64,000 nt of DNA from Leishmania martiniquensis (Eukaryota; Euglenozoa; Kinetoplastea; Trypanosomatida; Trypanosomatidae): positions 96,001-160,000 of the forward strand of contig NC_090144.1 of the NCBI RefSeq assembly GCF_017916325.1, written 5' to 3'. Numbering within the stretch: the stretch's first letter is position 1; the number at the start of each line of letters is the position of its first letter. The notes beneath the pieces were generated by a model that saw nothing but the letters and a program-made list of their open reading frames with translations, did not search any database and was not told the origin of the DNA. Below are positions 9,542-19,935 of the stretch, one piece after another. Both the position numbers and the translations under genes were made by a program.

Positions 9542-11508
9542 GTCGAAGCTAACGAGAGCGTGTAGGGTGCCGAATCGCTTATGCGGAAATGAGATGGGGC
9601 GTCCTGGGTTGTGGGGGAGGGGAGGACATCCAATTGTGGCGCAGCGCTTTCACCGCATGTCCAACCTGCTCACCTGTTCACTCCTCTGCAGCGGGGCGAT
9701 GGTGTCACATGGCATCCGCTTCACGCTGGGTATACGCGTCTGGGAATCGGCACGAGAACGGAAAGGTGGGGGAGATGCAAAGCTGCGAAAATGGAACGCT
9801 CAGCGCCGTTGCCACTGCGAGCGCCACTTTTTTTCAGCTTGCCCTCTCCCCCTTTCTCTCTCTCTCCTTTCTCCAGCCTCAGTCTCAGCCTTCCGATGAG
9901 GTCTCTCGTACGTGTCGAGAAGTGGAGCTCGTAAGCGCACCCACACAGATGCTCACACACACGAGACGTACGCGCTGCCCATTCGGCCGTTCGACTCCCC
10001 TCCTCCCCCTCCACCGGTGCGTGCGTATTCGAACTGGCGCCGTCGTGTCTCTATTTGGCGTGCACTTTTTCTCCATGCATGTGTGTATGTGTGTGTGTGT
10101 ATGTGTGTCCGTTCGCGGGGTGGCCGTTCTCTTCTGGCCATCTCAGGTAGAGAGCAGTGAGGCAAACTTGAGAGAGGGAGAGTGTGTGCGCGACGGTATC
10201 GACACAATTTTTTTCTGTATTCGACTTCGTTTTCTTGAACTGTCACTGCTCAGTGTTATTTTTGTCTCGTCTCGGACGCACCTCCCGCCCATGCGGGTGG
10301 ACTGTCCTCCTCCTCGCCTCATACACGCGCCCACGCACACGTGTATCACCCTTCATGCGTGCGCCCCCCTCCTCACTCAGTTCCGCGTTTGGGTGTGGAT
10401 GCCTGTTCGTGTCTGTGACTGCGTCTGTGTGTGCGTGTGCGTGTGTGTGAGGCCCTCCTCCACGCCCTGAATCTCTACGCCTCTCTTGAGGGTCAGGTGG
10501 AGGGCTGGAGACGCTCAGGCAGTCCCCCACCCTCTATCCCGGCCAATAGCGGGCCGCCTCTGATCGGTGACAGAGTTGCGTGTCCGCAATACTGGGGGGG
10601 GGGTCAGGGCGGCCCCTCGCCACTGATGTCGGCGATCGGGTCGTTGTCCCTGTCGTGCCGGGGTGGCCCACGGCAGCGCATATGTCTTTACGATCTAAAC
10701 GGTTGTCGACGTGTCACCTTCGCTCGAGCGCGTTTCACCCGGTGGCGAGCAGCATAGCGGGCGCAGCTGTGACGCGGCCAGGGGTGAGTGGTGTTCAGCT
10801 TGCGTGAGCGAGGGCCGCAAAGTCATCGCTTGGATTGAAAGGGAGAACCTTTCCCATCACAGCCACCCGCCTCCCACTCCCCATCAGCTCCGGGCCCCTG
10901 AGCTTCTGTACAGCCGCCACTCCTTAACCATTACGGTACGAGTGGGACATGACGGCGTACATCCGCTCGTAGTCCCCCTTCTCGCATGGGGAAAGAAAGC
11001 GACAAGCGGCATTACAGGGAGCCAGCATAGGAGGGTTGGGGGAGGGCGGATCTCACCCGCGCCGGGCTCCTCTGTCTCCCCACTCCCCTCAACCCCTTGT
11101 GCACCCCTGTCACCCCACTGCTTACCTCCTCCCTCAGCCCTGTCGCGAGTTCCCTTCCCCCCTCTCCCCCTCTTCGCACGCACGCGCACATTGCAAAGTT
11201 AACGCCCAGCTGCACTCCGCTCTACCCAAGCGTATCTGGCTGGGGTGACAGGGAAGAGGGCAGAACACGACCGAAAAGAGGTAGAAGAGCCGCTGCGGCA
11301 TCTCCCGAACGGAGCGAAGTGGCACTGTGCTGCGCTACAGGGGGAGTGTTAGCTGAGGGGTGTGGCTGTAGGCTCACCTCTCCCCCTCCCCCCGCTGCGC
11401 TGCTGAGCATTCGTCTGCACCTCTGCACACCTCCGCATAGCCGTTGGCGGCGAAGAAGAGGCCACATTTTGCTCGCTGCCCACGCGCGAGCGCACGTGCC
11501 GCTTGCGG
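9542..11508 (+). other. Intergenic region with dispersed repeat copy 1
   Basis: About 2 kb without a supported gene. A GT-rich stretch sits at about 10079-10110, the dispersed repeat copy occupies 10419-10823, and CT-rich tracts at 11070-11180 precede the next gene. Open frames here are low-complexity products of CT/GT repeats. Confidence 0.55.
10419..10823 (+). repeat. ~405 bp dispersed repeat, copy 1 (SIDER-like)
   Basis: This segment recurs at 28105-28513 in the same orientation. By eye the copies differ only by one GT unit near the left end, the length of a G run (10 versus 12) and two substitutions near the right end. Both copies lie in intergenic DNA on the transcribed strand. The position and GC-rich, non-coding character fit the short interspersed degenerate retroposons (SIDER) of Leishmania 3' UTRs, but I recognise the family only tentatively. 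Confidence 0.75.
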
Positions 11509-13704
11509 ATGCTAAGCCTTCTGTGGGAGCTCCTTGTGAGCATCGCTGTCTGCATCACACTAGCATATTTCGCACTCCTGAGCGTTCCAGTGGAGGCGGA
11601 CGAGGCAGAGTCGGCAGCGGCGGTGTCAGTGGATGGCGAAGTCTCCGCGAGGCCGGGGGCCGATGCAGATGGTGCCTTCCCCGGAACCGGCCACGGCGAA
11701 GCAGCGTACGACCACACGTATAAGCCACTTCTTCTCCCGCCTCACAAGCTGCCTCTCTACACGACGATCACTCGTTGCGTCTCCCTGGCAGAGGGCACGA
11801 CCCTTGGCGTCGTCTACCGCTGGCTCCTCATCAATGGTCTTCGTTTTAGCCCTCGCGAGGTGTACAGCGAGCGTGCACTTCGCGAGTGGGGCTATGGTCG
11901 TTCCTTTAACAGCTTCGGCAGAGCGATCGGCGGATCGGATGTGAATGATAGTCTAGGCGCCGCGGGCCGCTCGCGTCGCCGTCTTCGCCAAGGCACGGCT
12001 GCGGTGGCGGCACCGCCAACGCCGCTGCGGAAGGAGAGCGCCCATTGGGTAAACGTGCTCATACGCTGTGCCGCCTTCCTGTGCCTCGGTGGCGGTACCG
12101 TGAAGCCAGAGGTGTGGACGGACCACCTCCTCTACGGAGCGGAGAACGTCTTGGACAGCGTCAGCGCGGGCTACGAGAAGCGCATGCAGGTGCGGGCTGC
12201 CGAGGCGAGGGGCGAGGCGGCCCCATCTGTGAGTCCTGCCCAATCATCGCGGTTTCTTACGGCGCCTCGAAAACCGCTCTTGCGCATCCATCTGCTTGAG
12301 CTCGGCTCCGGCCTGCTCGGGGGTGCGTCGCGCGGAGTACGCCACCCCCCATTGAGCCTGCACCACAGTGCTGGTGACGCCGCGGGAGGCTCTGCAGCAC
12401 CGCCGAGAGCCGCAGCACCCGTCGGACATGCAGCGGCGTTGGCCCCGGCACGTTCACCGAGCATAGCAGCATCGGCAACTGAACCTTCCTACCACCATCA
12501 CCACAGCAGCAGCGCCACTAGTAGTGGCCACTGCCAGCAGACGAAGGCGCGCGCCGCCCTCGATGCCACCAGCTCCCTCCTCTCATCCTCCGTGGCAGGC
12601 CTTAGCACGGCAATCGCAGATGCGGTTTCGTCTGTAACGACTCGCGGCACTGATAGCGCGCGTCTCGGCGAGTCGGTGGGGGGCACCTCTATTGCCGAGT
12701 ACACGAGCAGTGCAGGCGCTCAGCTTGGCGTTGTGCTGCCTCGCGTGGAGGGTGAGGTCATCTCAGTGGAGCAGGCCTATAGTGACGGCATTCAAAAGAC
12801 GCCGCCCGCCCCTGCCGCGTCGCACGTGGCCTCCGCTCACGCTCCATCGGCACCCGCTTCGGCCATGCGGCCATCCTCTCTGCTGCCGCAGGCACCGGCA
12901 ACTTCTCCACTGCGCTGCTTCGCAGTGCCCTTGCTCTACGAAGATCAGCGATTTCACTTGCGCTTTGGCTGCTGCCTCCCACTCGCCGCTCTCCTCCCAG
13001 CCTCTCTCTGTGTGCCACCGGATGCCCTCACCCTGGACTGCACCGTCGCCGTGCATCGCGTCATCTTCAGCGGGCACCTCTACGCTGCGTTCCATGGATC
13101 GCGCGTTGAGCTGAGCTTCCCTACCGCGCCACTCTTCACGGCCGTAGTGAAGGTGATGCCTGACACCAATGACGCCAGCAGTGTCAGCGGGTCGGTGTCG
13201 GAGATCAGTCACCAAGGCGTCTGGGGCATGCGTACCAGCCGGGGCAGTGGCGCTCATACCGGAGCGGCGGCGGCGACAGCCTTCACGGCAACGTACACGG
13301 CGTGCAATGAAGCAACTGCCGTTGGCGGCTCCACCATTGGTGGAGGGCGCCACTTGTACGACACAGTCGCGCGGCCCCCGCTTCCTCTGCGGCCCGGGCT
13401 GTACAGCAGCAGCAGCAATGCCACGTTCCACTACCATCGCAGCGGCGTAGGCGGACGTGGCAGTGGCGGTGGCGGCGCTTCAGGGGGTGGATCGTGCGTA
13501 ACGGAGTCTAATGAAAAGGTGCAGGAGGTGGTGCTGCTTGCGGTGCGCCGCCTAGTTCAGTCCCTGACACACCCGAAAGTTTTGGTGGGTGAGCTTGTGT
13601 GTCAGCATCCTTCCGGTAGTGGCGGCGCGGCGGAAGGTGGTGCGGAGACGCAGCTGCAGCTGAAGTGGACTCGACAGACAGCCTCGCTGCCACTGTGCAT
13701 GTGA
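11509..13704 (+). CDS. Membrane-anchored protein, possible SMP lipid-transfer domain
   Basis: 731 residues. A hydrophobic N-terminal segment at about residues 3-26 is a signal anchor or transmembrane helix. Downstream, ESAHWVNVLIR (about 178-188) resembles the helix that opens SMP domains. After a low-complexity insert (about 250-455), the segment from about 465 (PLLYEDQRFHLRF..., then LTLDCTVAVHRVIFSGHLYAAF..VELSFPTAPLF) follows the SMP order: strand, 'fSG' strand, then 'sF...P'. A helix near the end (VVLLAVRRLVQSL) fits the terminal SMP helix. SMP proteins carry lipids at ER contact sites. The match is by pattern only, and two large inserts interrupt it, so this is an inference. A longer frame begins with TTG at 11503; the ATG at 11509 is preferred and puts the anchor at the very N-terminus. 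If not SMP, it is an orphan single-pass membrane protein. Confidence 0.62.
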   Translation: MLSLLWELLVSIAVCITLAYFALLSVPVEADEAESAAAVSVDGEVSARPGADADGAFPGTGHGEAAYDHTYKPLLLPPHKLPLYTTITRCVSLAEGTTLGVVYRWLLINGLRFSPREVYSERALREWGYGRSFNSFGRAIGGSDVNDSLGAAGRSRRRLRQGTAAVAAPPTPLRKESAHWVNVLIRCAAFLCLGGGTVKPEVWTDHLLYGAENVLDSVSAGYEKRMQVRAAEARGEAAPSVSPAQSSRFLTAPRKPLLRIHLLELGSGLLGGASRGVRHPPLSLHHSAGDAAGGSAAPPRAAAPVGHAAALAPARSPSIAASATEPSYHHHHSSSATSSGHCQQTKARAALDATSSLLSSSVAGLSTAIADAVSSVTTRGTDSARLGESVGGTSIAEYTSSAGAQLGVVLPRVEGEVISVEQAYSDGIQKTPPAPAASHVASAHAPSAPASAMRPSSLLPQAPATSPLRCFAVPLLYEDQRFHLRFGCCLPLAALLPASLCVPPDALTLDCTVAVHRVIFSGHLYAAFHGSRVELSFPTAPLFTAVVKVMPDTNDASSVSGSVSEISHQGVWGMRTSRGSGAHTGAAAATAFTATYTACNEATAVGGSTIGGGRHLYDTVARPPLPLRPGLYSSSSNATFHYHRSGVGGRGSGGGGASGGGSCVTESNEKVQEVVLLAVRRLVQSLTHPKVLVGELVCQHPSGSGGAAEGGAETQLQLKWTRQTASLPLCM

Positions 13705-14606
13705 GAAACGGGAGGGAAAGGCGCGCCATGCCGGATCTGCGCGGGCAGCTCACCGACAGTAGCCCCCTTCCGTGTCCCTATGTGTGCTTGTGTGTGTGTG
13801 CTTCGCTATGGGAGGTTCGAGTGGCGGAGTCAACGAGAAGGAGGGGAAGGCCGGGCAGGAGAGCAGAGATGTCGCGCCTTCCACACGCCCCACCTCCTAC
13901 ACTGCGCTCTCACCGCCTTTGCCTACGCGTACATTCGCCTCCTTGCCACTTAAGCGGGCGCCGCAGAAAACGCAGCTACGCTTTGGCGGCTGCACGGCGC
14001 GCAGCGCTCCCGTGTGAGGTACAATGAACACACATAAAAGCTCCCTCCCTCCCCCTATCAAAAGTTGGCTACAAGCGCGTATCTGAGTGCGTCACATTGT
14101 CGCGGTGGCGGACACACACATACCTTTCCCCCTGTATAGCCACTTGTGTTGACGCTGAGTTGGAAGAGCAGGTGAACGGGGGGAGGGGGGCGGCCTTTCC
14201 CGCTGATCCTCTCACGTTGCTCTTCTTTTCTGCACCCCATTCCCCTTCAACTCTTCGGCGCTCTAGACACACACACACGCGCCTAAGTGCGCACGCGCGC
14301 ACAGGTTTGCGTGGATGGGCTCCCATTGCGACTGCCAGGAACAACGTATACAAGAGGCGAAGGCGTCACCGCTGTCAAGCCTCCCTCCTCCCCTCACCCT
14401 CCTCCTCCTCACATCCCCTTCTGCAGATCCACGTTCTACGCACTTGTGCGGACGCACCTATCCATGCACACCATAGACACACGCGCACGACCGTACATAT
14501 ATGTATACCTACGTACACACAGACCAAGACGGCGCCCCGCCTAGGAGAGACGTTGCTCAGCCCCTCCCCTCTCTCAGCTGCGTGAGGGGCGCTTTCCCAT
14601 CCAGGG
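13705..14606 (+). other. Intergenic region, SMP-like gene to kinesin
   Basis: No gene supported. CT-rich tracts at about 14380-14420 and 14560-14576, the latter ending in an AG at 14577, are probable trans-splicing signals for the kinesin 30 bases downstream. Confidence 0.55.
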
Positions 14607-17600
14607 ATGAAAGTGTTCTGCCGCTTTGCGCCGACGTCGGTGAACCGACCCGCCACCACGACCACTTCCGCGGCGGCGGCAACGTCCGGTGTGGATGCGG
14701 CGGCTGGCGTGCATTGTCGCGCCCCAAGAGAGCCAGCCGAAGCCGCCCTTGTTTTGCGAGTGGAACAGCCTTCATCGGCTGCTGCGGCGGCGACAAGTAC
14801 GTCGGTCACCACGACTGGCACACATGTCCTCCTCGCTGACCCCGCCACTCTTAGCAAAGCTTCGTTCTCCTGTGACGGCATTTTTCTTCCGCCAATGACG
14901 GCCGCTGCCACACCAGCGGTGATAGCAGCTCAGCAGCAACAGCTGTACGAAGTCACGTGCAAGAGCCTGCTGGATCCGGCGCCGCTCCCCCTTGAGCAGC
15001 AACAGCGAGGGTGCAGCAGAACTCCCTTGCCGATGGCGGCGCGTCGCATTTACCTCGCCTACGGACAGACAGCGAGCGGCAAGACCTACAGCCTGTTTGG
15101 TGGTACCTCTGCGTGGTCCGGCGTCAAGGACCTGTCTCCCTCGGCAGGTGTGGTGCCTCGCTACCTGCACGACGTCTTCAGTGCACGGCCCAGCGCTGCC
15201 GACGACGTATTTGTGGACATTTCGGCCTTTGAGGTGTACAACGAGGCCACAACGGATCTGGTGGCGCTTTCCGTCATGCTGTCGTCGTCCGGCACTTCAT
15301 GCCCTACCACCGACACGGCTGCTGTGGGCCGGCGCCTGCGCCCCAACACGTCCATCGATTCTGGAGGCGGCGTGGCCCACTCCCTCCGAGCTTCTGACCT
15401 GCGGCGACAGCTGCCAGTGTGCGTGGCGCACCATCTGTACCGCAGTGAGCAGCAGCTCGAGGACGCTGGCGCGTACACGCACAACAACTTATCGGGCACG
15501 CGTAGCGAAAGCTCCATATCAGAATTGACAGGATGCACCGTCAGCGTTGGAGCGGCAGAGATACCGCTCTCATCGCCACCGACTCTTTCGCAGTTTCTCA
15601 AGACCGAGTACAAGGCCACTGAGAAGCAGCAAGTGCTGCGTGCACTGGAACGGGCACGGTGCACTACTTTCGCAGAAGCACAAAGCGTTCTGCAGGCTCT
15701 CCTTGCCCTCCGACAAGAGCGCGCCACTGGTCGCAACCAAAGCTCCTCCCGTGGGCATCTTGTCCTGTGCGTCCACGTCTACGCGCCTGCTGCGGGTGAC
15801 AGTCCGGCAGGTGAGTGGATCATGCAGCACGAGACAGCGTTTGTGGATCTCGCCGGCTCCGAGCGCGGCAACCTCTCGGAGGCCGACGTAGCCAATGTGT
15901 GCAATTCTACACTCATGCAGCATAAGACGAAGCGGCAAGGCCGTGCCGCCGCCACCGCAGCGTCCTCGTCACGTGCAGGAAGCCAGCACAGCCGCATCTC
16001 ATTGGATGTGTCCCTGCTATCGGGCACCCCATCGCAGCACAGCGCTGCCAGCCACAGCAGCCCTCGCAGCAGCTTCAGCCCGACAACGACGACAGCCTCC
16101 GCGTATCATCGCTCTCTCCTCCGCCCGACCCCTGAGGAAGATAAGAAGGCGGCGCTGGAGCGGCGGCGGCGTGAGACGCGGTTCATCAACGCAAGTCTCC
16201 TGGCTCTGCGCAAGGTGTTCCGCGCCCTCCATGAAGCGACACGGTTGAACCACACAGCCGTCCCTCGGGGGCCAGCGGCAACACTTCCGCGTCGTCCTCC
16301 GCTGCACCACGCCCCCTTTAAGGACAGTGCGTTAACGGCGATTCTGGAGCCTTTTCTGGTGCCGCAGTCAGCAACAGTGCACGTTGCGCTGCTGCTGTGC
16401 TGCTCCAGCAAATCCGTTGACTTCTTCGAGACGGTTGCCTCCCTACGGTTGGGGGCGGAGGCGACTGCCGTGGACCCAGAGGTCGTCCTGCAGGCACTAC
16501 CGGTGCAGCAACGCGAGCAACAACAGCAGCTCTCGGCGCGTGCTGCTGGCCTACAGTCACATCGCGCCAGCGCCAGCCACCGTTACCGTGACGGTAGCGC
16601 GTGCACCGCACGTTTTTCTCAGCAGCTCTTCCGCAGCGCGTCGGCACCGAGTCGGCGGCTGGCGCCCGGAGGCAACGAGTATGCGCAGGGAAAGGCGGAG
16701 GACTTCGGTGAGCATACCAGCGCACTTGGTATCAGCGCTGCAGCTCAGCGTCACGACGGGCACAGGTCTGATGAAGTCGTCATGAGCGCCACTGATGCCG
16801 CTCGCCTTCGTGGTGAGGCTCGTCGGTATAAGGAAACGGCCCAGCAGCTCTACGAGCAGTGCAAGTCCCTCTGCGAGAGCTACGATGAATGCGTTGATGA
16901 GCTACGGCGATGTCACGTCGCGCTGGCAGAGCGGGATGCTCGTATCGCTGCGTTGGAGGCGGCACTCGAAGTCACTCCGGAATGTGACGCAGACACGTCG
17001 CAGCAGCCGCACCGGCCTCTGCAGGCGCTGATGCAGTCGCGCACCCCGAAAGCACTCCGCAACGGCTCCATGGCCTCCGGGTCACCCTCCGTATGCGCGC
17101 CCCACCCGTTGCGCCGCCAACGCAGTGGCCGAAAGGCGGCGGCAGAAGCTGATTACCCCGGGGTGATCTCAACAGCCGACGACGGTGGCATGTGGACGGA
17201 AAACACTCTCCCGGTGCCGCCTGCGACAGTTTCGGGGGCCGCAGCGGGTATGCAAGCCACCTCCACAAGCCCCACAGCACGAGAAGGCAGTGGGCGGTGG
17301 ATGGTGAGCGTGTCACCCTTCTCAACCGCGTCGGTTGCGGCAGGGACAGCAGGCCAGATGGCGGTGGTGTGCGAGGACGCAGAGGGCATCCGCGGCGTAC
17401 ACGGCAGCATCGGTAGTGTGGGCAGTGACGCTGATGATACTACACGCTGGGCAAGGACGATGCACAGTCGACGCAGCAGCAGCAGCGGGAGCAGCAGCGG
17501 CAGCGGTGTTCGGCATCCATCCTCCAACGCGTCCTTTGAGCGGCAACAGCAGCGTGCTCGGTGCGTCATGGACACCCTCCTGGCGCGGCAGATATTTCAC

Positions 17601-18503
17601 TCAGACGCGCCAGCAGAAACTACTTCGTCTCCATCGCCACCCCGCGCGAGTTGCCCCTCACCCGCCCTGCCTGCGCTCTCAGCGCGCGGTACTGCGGGCA
17701 CCGCAGGGTCCTTGCGGCAGCAGCAGGTGCGAGGCCACAGCTGCAGCCAAGACGGTGGGAGCGGCATGCGAGGGTCGCAGCAACGCGAGCCACACAGCGG
17801 CGGAGGCCGACTCGCGAGGGAGGCAGCCACCACAGTCGGCGAGCCACCATGCGTGAAAGAGGCGGTCGAAAAAAGGCCCGCTGCTGCAACCTCTGCGTCT
17901 CTGTCAGCACCGCGTCAGTCGAGCAACACAGCCCGTTCCTCCTCTGCCGGCGCAACGGCGTCGTCCTCCGTGGAGGGGAGGGGCAGCGTCAGTCCCAAGC
18001 GGCCCTCGTGCGATAGTATCGCGGAGGGTCCGGAGGCGGGCTTCATGAGCCTTCCCTCCCCTGCCGTTCCTGCTGCGGACGGGGTCGCTGTACCATCGGC
18101 ATCACCGACAGCATTGTCCACGACGGCGACACAGCCGACGGACTGGAATAGTCGCGCCGCGTCACAAGCCACCTTGGATGACTCTCCGTTTCCTGCAGCG
18201 TCGAAGCAGGCAATCTTCATGCCGACGAACTGCGACAGCGAGGCGCCTCACGCGGGAGCGGTGGCCAGCGGTGACGAGGCGGGCGCTGTCGAGGAAGTGG
18301 TGATTCAGCTCCAGAGGCAGGATCGACAGGAAGCGTTTCACATCCCTGCGACACTGTGTTCACAGACGGAAACCGCGAGTCACGTGCAGGCGAAGAGCAG
18401 AGTGGCCTTGATGCCACCATGCCGCAGCTCCTCTCCCGCTGCAGCTCTCTTGGTGCCCGCGACGCTGCCGGCATCGGCCCTAACGCATGTTTACCGGCTA
18501 TGA
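14607..18503 (+). CDS. Divergent kinesin (N-terminal motor)
   Basis: 1298 residues. The motor begins at the N-terminus (MKVFCRFAP). P-loop GQTASGKTY has K159; switch I is NQSSSRGH (377-384), where the usual SSRSH has Gly instead of the second Ser; switch II is DLAGSER (414-420). The motor resumes with FINASLLALRKVF (526-538), HAPFKDSALTAIL and an ALLLCCSS strand, ending near 625. A Ser-rich insert of about 90 residues (430-515) separates switch II from the following helix, in the loop L11/helix 4 region that contacts microtubules. A short coiled coil lies at about 730-790, followed by about 500 residues of Ser/Ala/Gly-rich disorder. The P-loop and switch II look competent for ATP binding; processivity and direction cannot be judged. 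No subfamily is assigned; trypanosomatids have many lineage-specific kinesins. Confidence 0.87.
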   Translation: MKVFCRFAPTSVNRPATTTTSAAAATSGVDAAAGVHCRAPREPAEAALVLRVEQPSSAAAAATSTSVTTTGTHVLLADPATLSKASFSCDGIFLPPMTAAATPAVIAAQQQQLYEVTCKSLLDPAPLPLEQQQRGCSRTPLPMAARRIYLAYGQTASGKTYSLFGGTSAWSGVKDLSPSAGVVPRYLHDVFSARPSAADDVFVDISAFEVYNEATTDLVALSVMLSSSGTSCPTTDTAAVGRRLRPNTSIDSGGGVAHSLRASDLRRQLPVCVAHHLYRSEQQLEDAGAYTHNNLSGTRSESSISELTGCTVSVGAAEIPLSSPPTLSQFLKTEYKATEKQQVLRALERARCTTFAEAQSVLQALLALRQERATGRNQSSSRGHLVLCVHVYAPAAGDSPAGEWIMQHETAFVDLAGSERGNLSEADVANVCNSTLMQHKTKRQGRAAATAASSSRAGSQHSRISLDVSLLSGTPSQHSAASHSSPRSSFSPTTTTASAYHRSLLRPTPEEDKKAALERRRRETRFINASLLALRKVFRALHEATRLNHTAVPRGPAATLPRRPPLHHAPFKDSALTAILEPFLVPQSATVHVALLLCCSSKSVDFFETVASLRLGAEATAVDPEVVLQALPVQQREQQQQLSARAAGLQSHRASASHRYRDGSACTARFSQQLFRSASAPSRRLAPGGNEYAQGKAEDFGEHTSALGISAAAQRHDGHRSDEVVMSATDAARLRGEARRYKETAQQLYEQCKSLCESYDECVDELRRCHVALAERDARIAALEAALEVTPECDADTSQQPHRPLQALMQSRTPKALRNGSMASGSPSVCAPHPLRRQRSGRKAAAEADYPGVISTADDGGMWTENTLPVPPATVSGAAAGMQATSTSPTAREGSGRWMVSVSPFSTASVAAGTAGQMAVVCEDAEGIRGVHGSIGSVGSDADDTTRWARTMHSRRSSSSGSSSGSGVRHPSSNASFERQQQRARCVMDTLLARQIFHSDAPAETTSSPSPPRASCPSPALPALSARGTAGTAGSLRQQQVRGHSCSQDGGSGMRGSQQREPHSGGGRLAREAATTVGEPPCVKEAVEKRPAAATSASLSAPRQSSNTARSSSAGATASSSVEGRGSVSPKRPSCDSIAEGPEAGFMSLPSPAVPAADGVAVPSASPTALSTTATQPTDWNSRAASQATLDDSPFPAASKQAIFMPTNCDSEAPHAGAVASGDEAGAVEEVVIQLQRQDRQEAFHIPATLCSQTETASHVQAKSRVALMPPCRSSSPAAALLVPATLPASALTHVYRL

Positions 18504-19212
18504 CTAGAGGGTGGAAGTGCTCGAGATGGTCTATGGGAGCGATAAAAGCACCGGCGTGACGACCCCCCCTCCCACCCCAACCTCCCTTCTTCTCTGTGTG
18601 TGTGTACGATGGTACTCGAGCTCATCATGTCTGCCTCCCCTCCTGCGCGAAAAGGGGCGCGGCACCGCTGATGTGGGCGAAGCATTCCTGTAGGAAATGG
18701 TGAAGAGCGACATCGGAGAGGCCTCCACGCAAGTGATCAGCACTTGGCTTTCCCCTTGCGGGCGCAAGCGTGGGCATGGTGATCGGATAGAAAGGATGGC
18801 TGATCGACGAGTAGCAGCCCCAGACGAATAGAGGAGGTATGCCGGACAGACACAATCACCCACAGGCGCACTCCTTCTTCAAGGTTGTCTCTGTGTGTGT
18901 GTGTTCGTATGACAATGGCGGCAGTCCGTGCGTGCGGATAGAGGACAAAAGGCGCCCGCTCGAGTCGTATCGCGTGCATGTGGGGCGAGGGGAGTGCCAA
19001 AGCGCGATGGGGCTGCACGTTGACCGGACATCGAACGCCGACCCTTTTCGTGTGTGTGTGTGTGTGCGACCCCTCCCCTGTTTTTGTGCGCGCACAGTAC
19101 TTCAGAGACGTCGCTCATCCCTCGCTCTCATCTCCTTGGCCTCTTCCATTCCGAAGTGATACGGATTCCCACAGAAACGTACACACACACACACACACAC
19201 ACACCGAGACAG
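18504..19212 (+). other. Intergenic region with CA microsatellite
   Basis: No gene supported. GT-rich tracts at 18596-18603, 18890-18903 and 19050-19066 and a (CA)n run at about 19181-19203 lie just before the next start codon. Confidence 0.55.
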
Positions 19213-19935
19213 ATGACCTTTGTTTTCGAAAGTCGGCTGTTGCCCTTTGGTGACATCACTGAGACGTATGCAGGCCGCATACGACCCATCGTTGCTCACT
19301 ACGCGCTGGACGAGCTGCCCCTGTGGGATCGGTGTATGCTCGCGGCAGTGCTGCCAGTGGTGCAGCAGCGCCACTCAGCCGGCACCACAGCCGCTCCGTC
19401 ATCGGCGGCGTTGTCCTCAGTGCCGCTCAGGCCGAACGGAAGCGATAATGGAGACGCCTCTACCGCTGCCGGCGTCTTGACTTCATCGCGTCCGTCCTTT
19501 ATGGGAGCAGCGCGTAATGAGGAGAGGGCCAAAGCGTCAGAAGGGATGACAGACACACCGTCCCTCGAGGATGTCGCGCTGGCACTGAACATCGCGCGCG
19601 CTCTGGATGAACTGGAGGCGGTGTACGACTCGAGTAGAAGCACGCGCGCGGAGCTGAAGCGACAGCACCACCAAGGGGGGCCAAGCGGGGCCGCAGCGGA
19701 AGCGTCGTGTCACACTTTTTCACGGCTGAAGACGTCCGAGGCGATTCTCATGGAGGATCTCATGCAGGAACGGTTTTGTGATTCGGCCCCGTACCTCCCG
19801 GAGAGCAGTGACGACGATGGCGAGGGTGGTGGCGAGGCAGAGCTCGATGTGGCGATGTGCTTCACCGTGAAGGGAGAGAGCCTGGGCATCGGGTCCGCCA
19901 ACGTATTCGGCGGTCATGGATGGCATCCCTCCTGA
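19213..19935 (+). CDS. Small acidic protein, function unknown
   Basis: 240 residues. The start is the first ATG after the CA repeat; the frame upstream of it runs through repeat sequence and begins with GTG. The N-terminus (TFVFESRLLPFGDITETYAGRI) and residues 25-55 look structured; a predicted amphipathic helix runs at about 115-150 (ALALNIARALDELEAVYDSS). A helix around 175-190 (ETSEAILMEDLMQERFCDSAPYLP-like order) precedes a highly acidic stretch ESSDDDGEGGGE, and the C-terminus returns to hydrophobic residues. No signal peptide or transmembrane segment is visible and I recognise no family. The codon usage and lack of stops across 240 codons, together with its position between two genes on the same strand, support it as real. 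Confidence 0.6.
   Translation: MTFVFESRLLPFGDITETYAGRIRPIVAHYALDELPLWDRCMLAAVLPVVQQRHSAGTTAAPSSAALSSVPLRPNGSDNGDASTAAGVLTSSRPSFMGAARNEERAKASEGMTDTPSLEDVALALNIARALDELEAVYDSSRSTRAELKRQHHQGGPSGAAAEASCHTFSRLKTSEAILMEDLMQERFCDSAPYLPESSDDDGEGGGEAELDVAMCFTVKGESLGIGSANVFGGHGWHPS

Noticed and set aside
14188..14585. Short upstream frames ahead of the kinesin
   Set aside because: CA/CT microsatellite translation only; the kinesin start follows an AG at 14577.
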